Shown here: positions 1-4,926 of the stretch, one piece after another
Layout: each line of letters begins with the position of its first letter
Numbering within the stretch: the stretch's first letter is position 1
Assembly: GCA_030042855.1 (NCBI GenBank)
Contig: JASHYU010000167.1
Coordinates: 1 to 5,235 of the forward strand
Direction of reading: 5' to 3'
Source of the DNA: Thermoplasmata archaeon
GTDB taxonomy: Archaea; Thermoplasmatota; Thermoplasmata; UBA184
Length of the DNA stretch: 5,235 nucleotides
Translations under genes and position numbers: made by a program
The notes under the pieces: model-generated
Databases searched by the model: none
The model's input: only the letters and a program-made list of their open reading frames with translations
Told to the model about the DNA's origin: nothing

Positions 1-1436
1 ACGTCCCCGCCGGCGCGGTCGCGGCCGGCGCGGCGGCGACCGCGAGCGCGGCGCTGACCGCGGGGGCGCTCGAGAAGGCGACCCGGGAGCTCGACCAGCA
101 CCTGCGCGCGGAGTTCGCCGAGCGCGAGCACGAGTACATCGAGCGGGAGACCGAGCTGCGGCGCCGGATCGTCCAGCTCGAGGGCGAGAACCGCAACCTC
201 GCCTCCGAGCGGGAGCGGACGCGCGACCGCGAGGAGCTCCTCGCGAAGGACCCGGGCGCGCTCTCGACGGACGTCCAAGAGCGCCTCGAGGAGGCGACGC
301 AGCGCGAGAAGGACCTCGTCGCGCGGGAGAACGAGCTCCGGGCCCGGTTCGAGGAGATCAAGATCAACTCGGAGGAGCTCGAGCGCCGTCGCTCGAGTTT
401 CGACTTCAAGGAGCGCGAGCTCGCCGCGTTCGACACCCAGCTCCAGACGCGGCGGCAGGCGCTCGACATCGAGGCGCGCCGCCTCGAGGGGCTGCGCCGG
501 GAGACCGACCCGACGATCCGGACCCAGGGCGACGAGGCCCGACGCCTCGAGGACCTCCACAACCAGCTCGCCCAGAAGGAGACCGAGCTGCGCGGCCGCG
601 AGGCGCTCCTCCAGACGCGCCTCCAGGAGCTCGAGCGGATGGCCGGCGTCGCCGCCGAGGCGGAGGCGAAGCAGATCCAGGACGACGCGAGCGCCGCCGC
701 CCGGGAGGTCAAGGTGCGGAGCGGGATCCGGCGCCTCGACGACCTCCTCTACGGCGGGTACCCGTCGGGCGCCCAGATCCTCGTCAACGGTCCGGCGCAC
801 ACGGGGAAGGACGTCCTCGCCCGCCTGTTCAGCGTGGAGGGCCTGAAGCTCGGCATCCCGTCGATCTGGATCGTGACGGACAAGACCCACCAGCAGGTGC
901 GCGAGGACCTCGCGGGCCTCTTCCCCGGCTTCGCGGAGGCGGAGCGCAAGGAGATGGTCCGCTACGTCGATCTCTATTCGCGGGCGGTCGGCTCCACCGG
1001 ATCGACCGCGACCGTGCGGCTCCTCTCCTCGACCGACAAGGCCGTCCTCGACCAGCTCGGGAGCAGCGTCAACGAGTTCGCGGCGGAGCTGAAGGAGAAG
1101 TTCCCGACGTACCGCCTCATCTTCGAGTCGGTCTCGACGATCACGGCGTACCTCGACACGACGGCGACGTTCCGCTTCCTCCAGCCGTTCGTCGGGCGCC
1201 GCCGGATCGACGGCGCGGTGAGCTACTACGAGCTCGACAGCGGCATGCACTCCGAGTCGGACCTCGAGACGCTCGAGCACATGGTCGACGGCTCGATCAA
1301 TCTCAAGAACGAGCAGTTGAAGACGTTCCTCTCCGTCCGCGGGATCACCGACGTGCAGGCGCGGGCCTGGGTCGGCTACACGTTCAACAAGCGCTCGTTC
1401 AACCTCGGCTCGTTCAGCCTCGAGCACATCCGCTAG
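1..1436 (+). CDS. Coiled-coil protein with C-terminal RecA/KaiC-like ATPase domain (5' partial)
   Basis: The reading frame is open from the left edge (first full codon at 3) to TAG at 1434-1436, giving 477 visible residues; the start lies outside. An internal ATG at 639 falls inside the coiled coil and is unlikely to be the start. Visible residues 1-22 are Ala-rich. Residues about 25-235 are highly charged (Glu, Arg, Gln, Leu) with heptad-like spacing, so probably a long coiled coil. From about 240 a RecA-superfamily core of the KaiC/GvpD/RAD55 type begins, with the usual entry 'SGIRRLDDLLYGGYPSGAQI'. The P-loop reads GPAHTGKD (visible residues 263-270), with Asp where Ser/Thr is normal. The Walker B-like strand RLIFES (371-376) has Glu in place of the usual Asp. 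The protein ends in SFSLEHIR, as related archaeal ATPases often do. Its role is unknown; the coiled coil suggests oligomerisation or scaffolding. ATP binding is plausible, hydrolysis doubtful. Confidence 0.88.
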   Translation, partial: VPAGAVAAGAAATASAALTAGALEKATRELDQHLRAEFAEREHEYIERETELRRRIVQLEGENRNLASERERTRDREELLAKDPGALSTDVQERLEEATQREKDLVARENELRARFEEIKINSEELERRRSSFDFKERELAAFDTQLQTRRQALDIEARRLEGLRRETDPTIRTQGDEARRLEDLHNQLAQKETELRGREALLQTRLQELERMAGVAAEAEAKQIQDDASAAAREVKVRSGIRRLDDLLYGGYPSGAQILVNGPAHTGKDVLARLFSVEGLKLGIPSIWIVTDKTHQQVREDLAGLFPGFAEAERKEMVRYVDLYSRAVGSTGSTATVRLLSSTDKAVLDQLGSSVNEFAAELKEKFPTYRLIFESVSTITAYLDTTATFRFLQPFVGRRRIDGAVSYYELDSGMHSESDLETLEHMVDGSINLKNEQLKTFLSVRGITDVQARAWVGYTFNKRSFNLGSFSLEHIR

Positions 1437-1489
1437 GAGCCGCTATCCGCGCGCCGCCCGTGGGCGGCCGGGGCCGGGGGCCCGGAGCC

Positions 1490-1978
1490 GTGACGCGGAC
1501 GCACCGGTACGTCGCGCAGGTCGAGTGGACCGGGAACGACGGGGTCGGGACCGAGGGCTACGGGTCGTACCGGCGCGACCACGTGATCCGGGTCGCGGGG
1601 AAGCCCGAGATCGCCGGCTCCTCCGATCCCGCCTTCCGGGGCGATGGCGGGCGCCTCACGCCCGAGGACCTCCTCGTGGCCGCGCTCTCGGCCTGCCACA
1701 TGCTGTGGTACCTCCACCTGTGCGCGGTGAACGGCATCGTCGTGACCGAGTACGCCGACGAGGCCGAGGGGACGATGGAGGAGGACGGCGCGGACGGCGG
1801 CCGGTTCACCGAGGCGACCCTCCGCCCCCGCGTCCGGATCAGCGCCGGGGACCCGGACCGGGCGATCGCGCTGCACGCCGAGGCCCACGCGCGCTGCTTC
1901 CTCGCGAACTCGGTGAACTTCCCGATCCGGCTCGCCCCCTCCGTCGAGGCGGCGCGAGGCGTCCGTGCGTCCGGGTAG
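1490..1978 (+). CDS. OsmC-family peroxiredoxin-like protein
   Basis: The 162-residue product matches the OsmC/Ohr family, thiol peroxidases that reduce organic hydroperoxides in the cytoplasm. Counting from the GTG at 1490, the conserved 'TPEDLLVAALSAC' block holds Glu59 and the presumed peroxidatic Cys69. A second family Cys lies at 136 in ARCFLANSVNFPI and would form the disulfide. A third, Cys78, sits in HLCAVNG. The segments IAGSSDPAFRGD and SACHMLWYLHLC point to the OsmC-like subgroup rather than classical Ohr. An in-frame GTG at 1460 would add ten Gly/Arg-rich residues. I prefer 1490 because the family-like sequence begins there and GGAG lies just upstream, though only 2 nt away. The gene starts 53 nt after the ATPase gene with no clear TATA between, so it may be co-transcribed with it. 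It overlaps the next gene by 14 nt. The family call is firm; the substrate is inferred. Confidence 0.9.
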   Translation: MTRTHRYVAQVEWTGNDGVGTEGYGSYRRDHVIRVAGKPEIAGSSDPAFRGDGGRLTPEDLLVAALSACHMLWYLHLCAVNGIVVTEYADEAEGTMEEDGADGGRFTEATLRPRVRISAGDPDRAIALHAEAHARCFLANSVNFPIRLAPSVEAARGVRASG

Positions 1979-2216
1979 CGGCGCGCTCCTCCTCCGCTGG
2001 CTCGGCCTCGTCGGCGGCCTCGCGCTGATCGTGATCGGCTTCTCGCTCGCGAGCGCGCTCGTGCTCGGTCTCGGGGTCGCGCTCGGGGGCGTGGCCGTCC
2101 TCGTCGCGGTCGCGCTCCTCCCGTCCCGGGATCGGGGCCGCCCCGGGACCCGCGCCACGCCGGTCGGCGAAGGGGAGCGGGAGCGCGCGGAACCCGACGA
2201 TCCGGCCGCGCACTAA
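1965..2216 (+). CDS. Small membrane protein with two predicted transmembrane helices
   Basis: An 83-residue product starts with GTG at 1965, inside the last codons of the OsmC gene, and ends with TAA at 2214-2216. After a short basic head (MRPGSGALLLRW), residues about 10-31 and 33-52 are strongly hydrophobic (Leu, Val, Ala, Gly) and look like a transmembrane hairpin with a very short turn. The last 30 residues are polar and charged, rich in Arg, Glu and Pro, and presumably extramembrane. I recognise no family. The 14-nt overlap suggests translational coupling to the OsmC gene. A competing reverse-strand frame over the same bases has a low-complexity Arg/Glu/Pro product and looks like a shadow. 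It is short and GC-rich, so coding status is likely but not certain. Confidence 0.6.
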   Translation: MRPGSGALLLRWLGLVGGLALIVIGFSLASALVLGLGVALGGVAVLVAVALLPSRDRGRPGTRATPVGEGERERAEPDDPAAH

Positions 2217-2218
2217 GC

Positions 2219-2226
2219 TCTATGTA
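2219..2226 (+). promoter_or_regulatory. Candidate TATA box of the SRP RNA gene
   Basis: TCTATGTA is one of the few AT-containing stretches here. Its centre lies about 26 nt upstream of 2249, where helix 1 of the SRP RNA begins, which is the usual archaeal TATA-to-start distance. It directly follows the TAA stop of the small membrane protein gene. The match to an archaeal TATA consensus is weak, so the call rests mainly on position. Confidence 0.45.
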
Positions 2227-2246
2227 CCCGCGGAGGGCTCCTCTCT

Positions 2247-2561
2247 TCGCTAGGCTGGACCGGGGGGTTGGGCGTCCCCTTACACACCGAAACCGTCCTT
2301 AGCGGGGGTGACAGGCAGGAGCGACGTTCGGGCGAGTGACGCGTCTCGCATAGCTCCGTCGACGCTCTGTTCCGCTGGGCCGCGGGCATCGCGACGGGCG
2401 CTCGGAGGAGCGCCCTAGCGGTTAACCATCACGGGCACCGGGTCAGGTCCTGACGGGAGCAGCCTTACCGTGACCCGTCGACGCTGGCGGGGCGACGGGG
2501 CTGAGGAGCGTGCGGGGTCACCGCGTGGCTCGACCGGGCGGCAATCCTGCTGGCCTAGCAC
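2247..2561 (+). ncRNA. ffs: Signal recognition particle RNA (archaeal 7S RNA)
   Basis: This is the RNA scaffold of the SRP, which binds SRP54 and SRP19 and targets nascent membrane and secreted proteins. Helix 1 closes the molecule: GCTAGGC (2249-2255) pairs perfectly with GCCTAGC (2553-2559). The Alu domain shows the conserved CCGGGGGGTT...TCCCC and CCGAAACCG blocks (about 2260-2308). Part of helix 5 is AGCTCCGTCG (2352-2361) with CGACGGGGCT (2493-2502), ten pairs with one G-U. Helix 6 is a perfect 8-bp hairpin, GGGCGCTC/GAGCGCCC (2396-2415), with the expected GGAG loop. Helix 8 has an outer stem CGGGTCA/TGACCCG (2439-2445, 2471-2477) and the universal GGTCAGGTCC...GGGAGCAGCC core. Its loop is UGAC instead of the usual GNRA-type loop. 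Length about 315 nt, normal for archaea. The ends are estimated from helix 1. No oligo-T terminator follows directly. Confidence 0.95.
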
Positions 2562-2570
2562 CCGCCCCGG

Positions 2571-2615
2571 CCGTTCCGCGCCCGATCGCGCGACGCGGTC
2601 CGAGCTGCGGAACGG
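2571..2615. repeat. 9-bp perfect inverted repeat between the SRP RNA and the next promoter
   Basis: CCGTTCCGC (2571-2579) is the exact reverse complement of GCGGAACGG (2607-2615), with a 27-nt spacer. It begins about 10 nt after the SRP RNA and ends in the BRE of the next gene's promoter. It could be a 3' processing or termination hairpin for the SRP RNA, or an operator. Chance pairing in GC-rich DNA is also possible. Confidence 0.5.
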
Positions 2616-2627
2616 GAAATTTAAGTA
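2614..2627 (+). promoter_or_regulatory. Archaeal BRE/TATA promoter for the 96-residue protein gene
   Basis: GGGAAA (2614-2619, BRE-like) followed by TTTAAGTA (2620-2627, TATA box) is a strong archaeal promoter and stands out in very GC-rich DNA. Counting about 26 nt from the box centre puts the transcription start near 2650, about 11 nt before the ATG at 2661. No Shine-Dalgarno sequence is visible in that leader, so the gene is probably translated from a very short 5' end. Confidence 0.8.
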
Positions 2628-2660
2628 GGCGTTCCTCGCGTTCACCACTACCGACAGGCC

Positions 2661-2951
2661 ATGCACAGCTACGTCGACCTCTACTTCACGCCGGACTCGG
2701 AATCCCCGCTCGAGATCTCGAAGCGGCTCAAGTCGACGGCCGGCCTTCCGTTCATCGTCGGCCCGCACGACCTCGCCTTCGAGTGGACGACGGAGGAGGA
2801 GTTCCGCACGATGCTCGGCAAGATCCACGTGGCCCTCAAGGGGACCAGGGTCTTCTACCGCGTCGAGACCGTGACGGAAGAGGGGTCGTTCGTCGAGCCC
2901 GTACCCTGGCCGACTCTGCCGACGACCGACCGGCTCCACCCGGCGTACTAG
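2661..2951 (+). CDS. Conserved-looking 96-residue protein of unknown function
   Basis: An ATG at 2661 placed about 11 nt behind the predicted transcription start opens a 96-residue frame ending at TAG 2949-2951. The protein is acidic and soluble, with no signal peptide or membrane segment. Alternating strand-like and helix-like stretches are visible: MHSYVDLYF, a helix near SPLEISKRLKSTA, a strand at PFIVGPHDLAFEW, a helix at EEEFRTMLGKIHVAL, a strand at RVFYRVETV, then a Pro-rich tail. This would suit a small alpha/beta fold, but I do not recognise the family and assign no function. The composition looks like a real protein rather than a shadow frame, and the good promoter supports expression. 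The gene has its own promoter after the SRP RNA and converges on the thioesterase gene. Confidence 0.85.
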   Translation: MHSYVDLYFTPDSESPLEISKRLKSTAGLPFIVGPHDLAFEWTTEEEFRTMLGKIHVALKGTRVFYRVETVTEEGSFVEPVPWPTLPTTDRLHPAY

Positions 2952-2955
2952 GCCC

Positions 2956-2973
2956 GGGGCCCCCGGGGGCCCC
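2956..2973. terminator. GC-only 18-bp palindrome between convergent genes
   Basis: GGGGCCCCCGGGGGCCCC is a perfect palindrome starting 4 nt after the stop codon of the 96-residue protein gene and ending about 30 nt past the stop of the thioesterase gene on the other strand. It could fold in transcripts from either side and act as a bidirectional barrier or terminator. No T tract follows, so it is not a classical archaeal oligo-T terminator. The structure is seen; the function is inferred. Confidence 0.4.
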
Positions 2974-2998
2974 CCCACCCCCCCATTTCCAGTGGAAC
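2970..2998 (+). repeat. Left arm of a 29-bp imperfect inverted repeat
   Basis: This arm has seven C, A, seven C, A, TTT and then CCAGTGGAAC. It matches the reverse complement of 3569-3597 at 26 of 29 positions; mismatches are at 2982, 2985 and 2990-2991 region (one C/T, one A/G, one G/C). It lies just beyond the 3' end of the thioesterase gene (stop at 3005-3007) and overlaps the GC palindrome by 4 nt. The core TTCCAGTGGAA (2987-2997) is itself a near-perfect dyad. Confidence 0.75.
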
Positions 2999-3004
2999 GT
3001 CCAC

Positions 3005-3463
3005 CTACCAGCCTTCGGTCGCCGGGTCTACCGCGTCCCGTTCCAGGACCGCGCGACGGTCCGCGGGGATCTCCTTCTTCGCGCCCTTCGCGTAGTCGTA
3101 CGTGACCACGACCGTCCGGCCCCGGGCGGTGACCGTGCCCGTGCCGGGAAGGGTGAACCGGTAGAGGAGCGTGAAGCTGGTCCGGCCCGGCGGAGCGGCC
3201 GGGGCGACCTCGCCTAGGAGCTCGGAGCCATAGGCGACCGGGGCGAGGTAGCGGCAGGCCGCCTCGGCGATGATGATGTCGAGGTGGGTCGGATCGAGGT
3301 CGCCGCCGGTGAGCGGGAGGTAGTAGTCGCAGCGGAGCGTCTCCATGTAGACGAAGTAGGCGGCGTGGTTGAGGTGGTCGAGGACGTCCAGGTCGTGGTA
3401 CGGGACGTAGAACCGACGCTGCACCCGCCAGGGCCGGACCGGTGGCGGGGGCGCCGACGGCAT
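3005..3463 (-). CDS. Hot-dog-fold acyl-CoA thioesterase (YbgC/4HBT-like)
   Basis: The 152-residue product belongs to the 4HBT/YbgC thioesterases, which hydrolyse acyl-CoA thioesters in the cytoplasm. The diagnostic region is YHDLDVLDHLNHAAYFVYME (about residues 22-41). Asp26 aligns with the catalytic Asp of the D-x-D...H-x-N-H/N motif, followed by the long hot-dog helix (AAYFVYMETLRCDYYL). Later come strands typical of the fold (RTSFTLLYRFTL, TVTARGRTVVVTYDY). Length is usual for the family. An upstream ATG at 3490 would add nine residues, but it lies inside the TATA palindrome at 3486-3497. That box predicts transcription from about 3465, 2-3 nt before the ATG at 3463, so I take 3463 as a leaderless start. 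The short Pro-rich head (MPSAPPPPVRPW) is probably flexible. The gene is bracketed by a 29-bp inverted repeat. The family is clear; the acyl substrate cannot be read. Confidence 0.9.
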   Translation of the reverse strand: MPSAPPPPVRPWRVQRRFYVPYHDLDVLDHLNHAAYFVYMETLRCDYYLPLTGGDLDPTHLDIIIAEAACRYLAPVAYGSELLGEVAPAAPPGRTSFTLLYRFTLPGTGTVTARGRTVVVTYDYAKGAKKEIPADRRAVLERDAVDPATEGW

Positions 3464-3485
3464 CGGGCGCGGGGGACGTCCACGT

Positions 3486-3497
3486 TCCATATATGGA
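3486..3497. promoter_or_regulatory. Palindromic TATA box, thioesterase promoter and possibly shared with glyA
   Basis: TCCATATATGGA is a perfect 12-bp palindrome and the only strong AT-rich box between the divergent genes. On the minus strand its centre is about 26 nt before position 3465, almost on the thioesterase ATG at 3463. On the plus strand the same box would start transcription near 3518, leaving a leader of about 116 nt before glyA at 3634. The half-sites TTCCA (3485-3489) and TGGA (3494-3497) echo the dyad in the two inverted-repeat arms. The minus-strand role is well supported; the plus-strand role is inference. Confidence 0.65.
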
Positions 3498-3568
3498 CGC
3501 GACGGGCTGCACCCCCCCGACCCGGGACGCGCGCCCGGGGTCCGCTCGGATGCCGGCCCGCCGCAAGA

Positions 3569-3597
3569 GTTCCAGTGGAAACGGAGGGGTGGGGGGG
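3569..3597 (-). repeat. Right arm of the 29-bp imperfect inverted repeat
   Basis: Read on the minus strand it is seven C, A, CCCCTCC, G, TTT, then CCACTGGAAC, matching the left arm (2970-2998) at 26 of 29 positions. It contains an exact direct copy of the 11-bp dyad TTCCAGTGGAA at 3570-3580. It lies 37 nt upstream of the preferred glyA start. If glyA instead began at ATG 3550, the arm would be coding and give a low-complexity Ser/Gly-rich stretch. A GGAGG (3583-3587) followed by an in-frame GTG (3589) also falls within it. Confidence 0.75.
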
Positions 3598-3633
3598 TCG
3601 GCCGCCCCCTCCCTCGCGACCTCGCCCGGCGAG

Positions 3634-4926
3634 ATGGCGTGGACGGTCGGGCAGGTCCGCGCGCTCGCCCGCCAGCACTCCGAGCGGTTCGAGCGGTCGA
3701 TCCCGCTGATCGCGAGCGAGAACCTCCTCTCGCCCTACGCGAAGGAGCTCCTGATCAGCGACTTCCACTCGCGGTACGCGGAAGGGCTCCCCGGGGAGCG
3801 CTACTACGAGGGGAACGAGCAGGTCGACGAGGTCGAGACCCTCTGCCTGAACCTCGCCCGGCGGCTGTTCCGCTGCTCGTTCGCGGACGTCCGGCCGATC
3901 TCGGGCACGGTCGCGAACCTCGCGGTCCTGAAGGCGCTCGCCGAGCCCGGCGACCTCGTCGGGACGAGCCGGCTCGCGGACGGCGCGCACATCTCGAGCG
4001 CCGGCTTCGGCGCGTTCGGCCTGCGCGGCGTGAAGCCGGTCTACTACGCGTGGGACGCGGAGCGGATGACGATCGACGTCGCGCGGACGAAGGAGATCCT
4101 CAAGGCCGTGCGGCCGAAGCTCTGCCTGTTCGGCCTCTCCCTGTTCCTCTTCCCGATGCCGATCGACGAACTGCGCCCGACGCTCGAAGCGATCGGCGCG
4201 CGCGCCTGGTTCGACGGCGCGCACGTGCTCGGGCTGATCGCGGGCGGGGAGTTCCAGGACCCGCTCCACGAGGGGTGCACCGTGATGAGCGCCTCGACCC
4301 ACAAGACGCTCCCCGGCCCCCAGCACGGGATCCTGCTCGGCGAGACCGACGACCCCGAGGTCGTGAAGAAGCTCCAGAGCGGCGCGTTCCCGGGCGTCAC
4401 GAGCAACCACCACCTGAACGAGATGGCGGCGCTCGCGGTGAGCCTCGCGGAGCACCTCGAGTTCGGGCGGGACTACGCCCGCCATACGATCGCGAACGCG
4501 CGCGCGCTCGCGCAGGCGCTGCACGACCGTGGCTTCGACGTCCTCGCCGCGGACCTCGGGTTCACCCGATCGCACACGATCGCGGTCCGGGTCGAGCGGG
4601 AGGGCGGCGGCGAGGCGGTCGCGCGCCGGCTCGCCGACGCGGGAATCATCTCCAACAAGAACCTCCTGCCCGGCGACAAGAGCCCGAAGCATCCCGGCGG
4701 GATCCGCCTCAGGACCCCCGAGGTGACGCGCGTCGGGATGGGCGAGCGAGAGATGCGGCGGATCGCCGAGCTGGTCGACGACCTCCTCCACCGCGGTAGA
4801 TCGACGGAGGAGGTCGCCCGCGGCGCCGCGGAACTGAAGCGCGAGTTCACGAAGCTCCAGTACTGCTTCGCGGCCGGCGAGGCCGCCTACCGCTACTACG
4901 ATCTCGTCGGGCGCGAACCGGCCTAG
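3634..4926 (+). CDS. glyA: Serine hydroxymethyltransferase, archaeal type
   Basis: This PLP enzyme interconverts serine and glycine, passing the one-carbon unit to a folate- or methanopterin-type carrier. The 430-residue product (from ATG 3634) covers the whole family. It shows IPLIASEN (23-30), YAEGLPGERYYEGNEQVDEVE (from 49), DVRPISGTVANLAVLKAL (85-102), DGAHISS (116-122) and FDGAHVLGLIAG (193-204). Asp194 and His197 contact the cofactor ring. STHKTLPGP (221-229) carries the PLP lysine, Lys224. PGVTSNHHLNEMAAL follows, then NKNLLPGD and GGIRLRTPEVTR, where Arg358 should bind the substrate carboxylate. The YYEGN, PISGTVANLAV and GPQ-type motifs and the C-terminal KLQYCF fit the archaeal subtype. 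Arg360 replaces the usual Gly in 'GIRLGT'. Upstream in-frame starts exist (GTG 3589, ATG 3550, ATG 3442). They would add low-complexity sequence, one runs through the opposite thioesterase gene, and family homology begins right at 3634. The stop overlaps the convergent downstream gene by 4 nt. Confidence 0.93.
   Translation: MAWTVGQVRALARQHSERFERSIPLIASENLLSPYAKELLISDFHSRYAEGLPGERYYEGNEQVDEVETLCLNLARRLFRCSFADVRPISGTVANLAVLKALAEPGDLVGTSRLADGAHISSAGFGAFGLRGVKPVYYAWDAERMTIDVARTKEILKAVRPKLCLFGLSLFLFPMPIDELRPTLEAIGARAWFDGAHVLGLIAGGEFQDPLHEGCTVMSASTHKTLPGPQHGILLGETDDPEVVKKLQSGAFPGVTSNHHLNEMAALAVSLAEHLEFGRDYARHTIANARALAQALHDRGFDVLAADLGFTRSHTIAVRVEREGGGEAVARRLADAGIISNKNLLPGDKSPKHPGGIRLRTPEVTRVGMGEREMRRIAELVDDLLHRGRSTEEVARGAAELKREFTKLQYCFAAGEAAYRYYDLVGREPA

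Noticed and set aside
639..1436. ATPase gene starting at ATG 639
   Set aside because: The frame stays open upstream to the window edge with coherent coiled-coil sequence, and no promoter or ribosome binding site is seen before 639. The ATG is an internal Met.
1433..2158. Minus-strand open frame of 241 codons
   Set aside because: It is antisense to the OsmC-like gene and the small membrane protein; the product is low-complexity and Arg/Pro-rich with no recognisable domain.
2510..3217. Plus-strand open frame of 235 codons
   Set aside because: It begins inside the SRP RNA, overlaps the 96-residue gene in another frame and runs antisense into the thioesterase gene. The product is Arg/Pro-rich without domain signals.
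2415..3566. Long minus-strand open frame of 383 codons
   Set aside because: It runs through the SRP RNA helices, the 96-residue protein gene, and a different frame of the thioesterase gene. Its product is low-complexity Pro/Arg/Gly, typical of a shadow frame in GC-rich DNA.
2970..3597. Insertion sequence or transposon bounded by the inverted repeat
   Set aside because: No transposase or recombinase lies between the arms and no flanking target-site duplication is visible, so a mobile-element call is not supported; only the repeat itself is reported.
3442..3633. N-terminal extension of glyA from ATG 3442
   Set aside because: The extra 64 residues overlap the thioesterase start and its TATA box and are low-complexity (Ser/Gly/Arg/Pro), while GlyA homology begins at the ATG at 3634.
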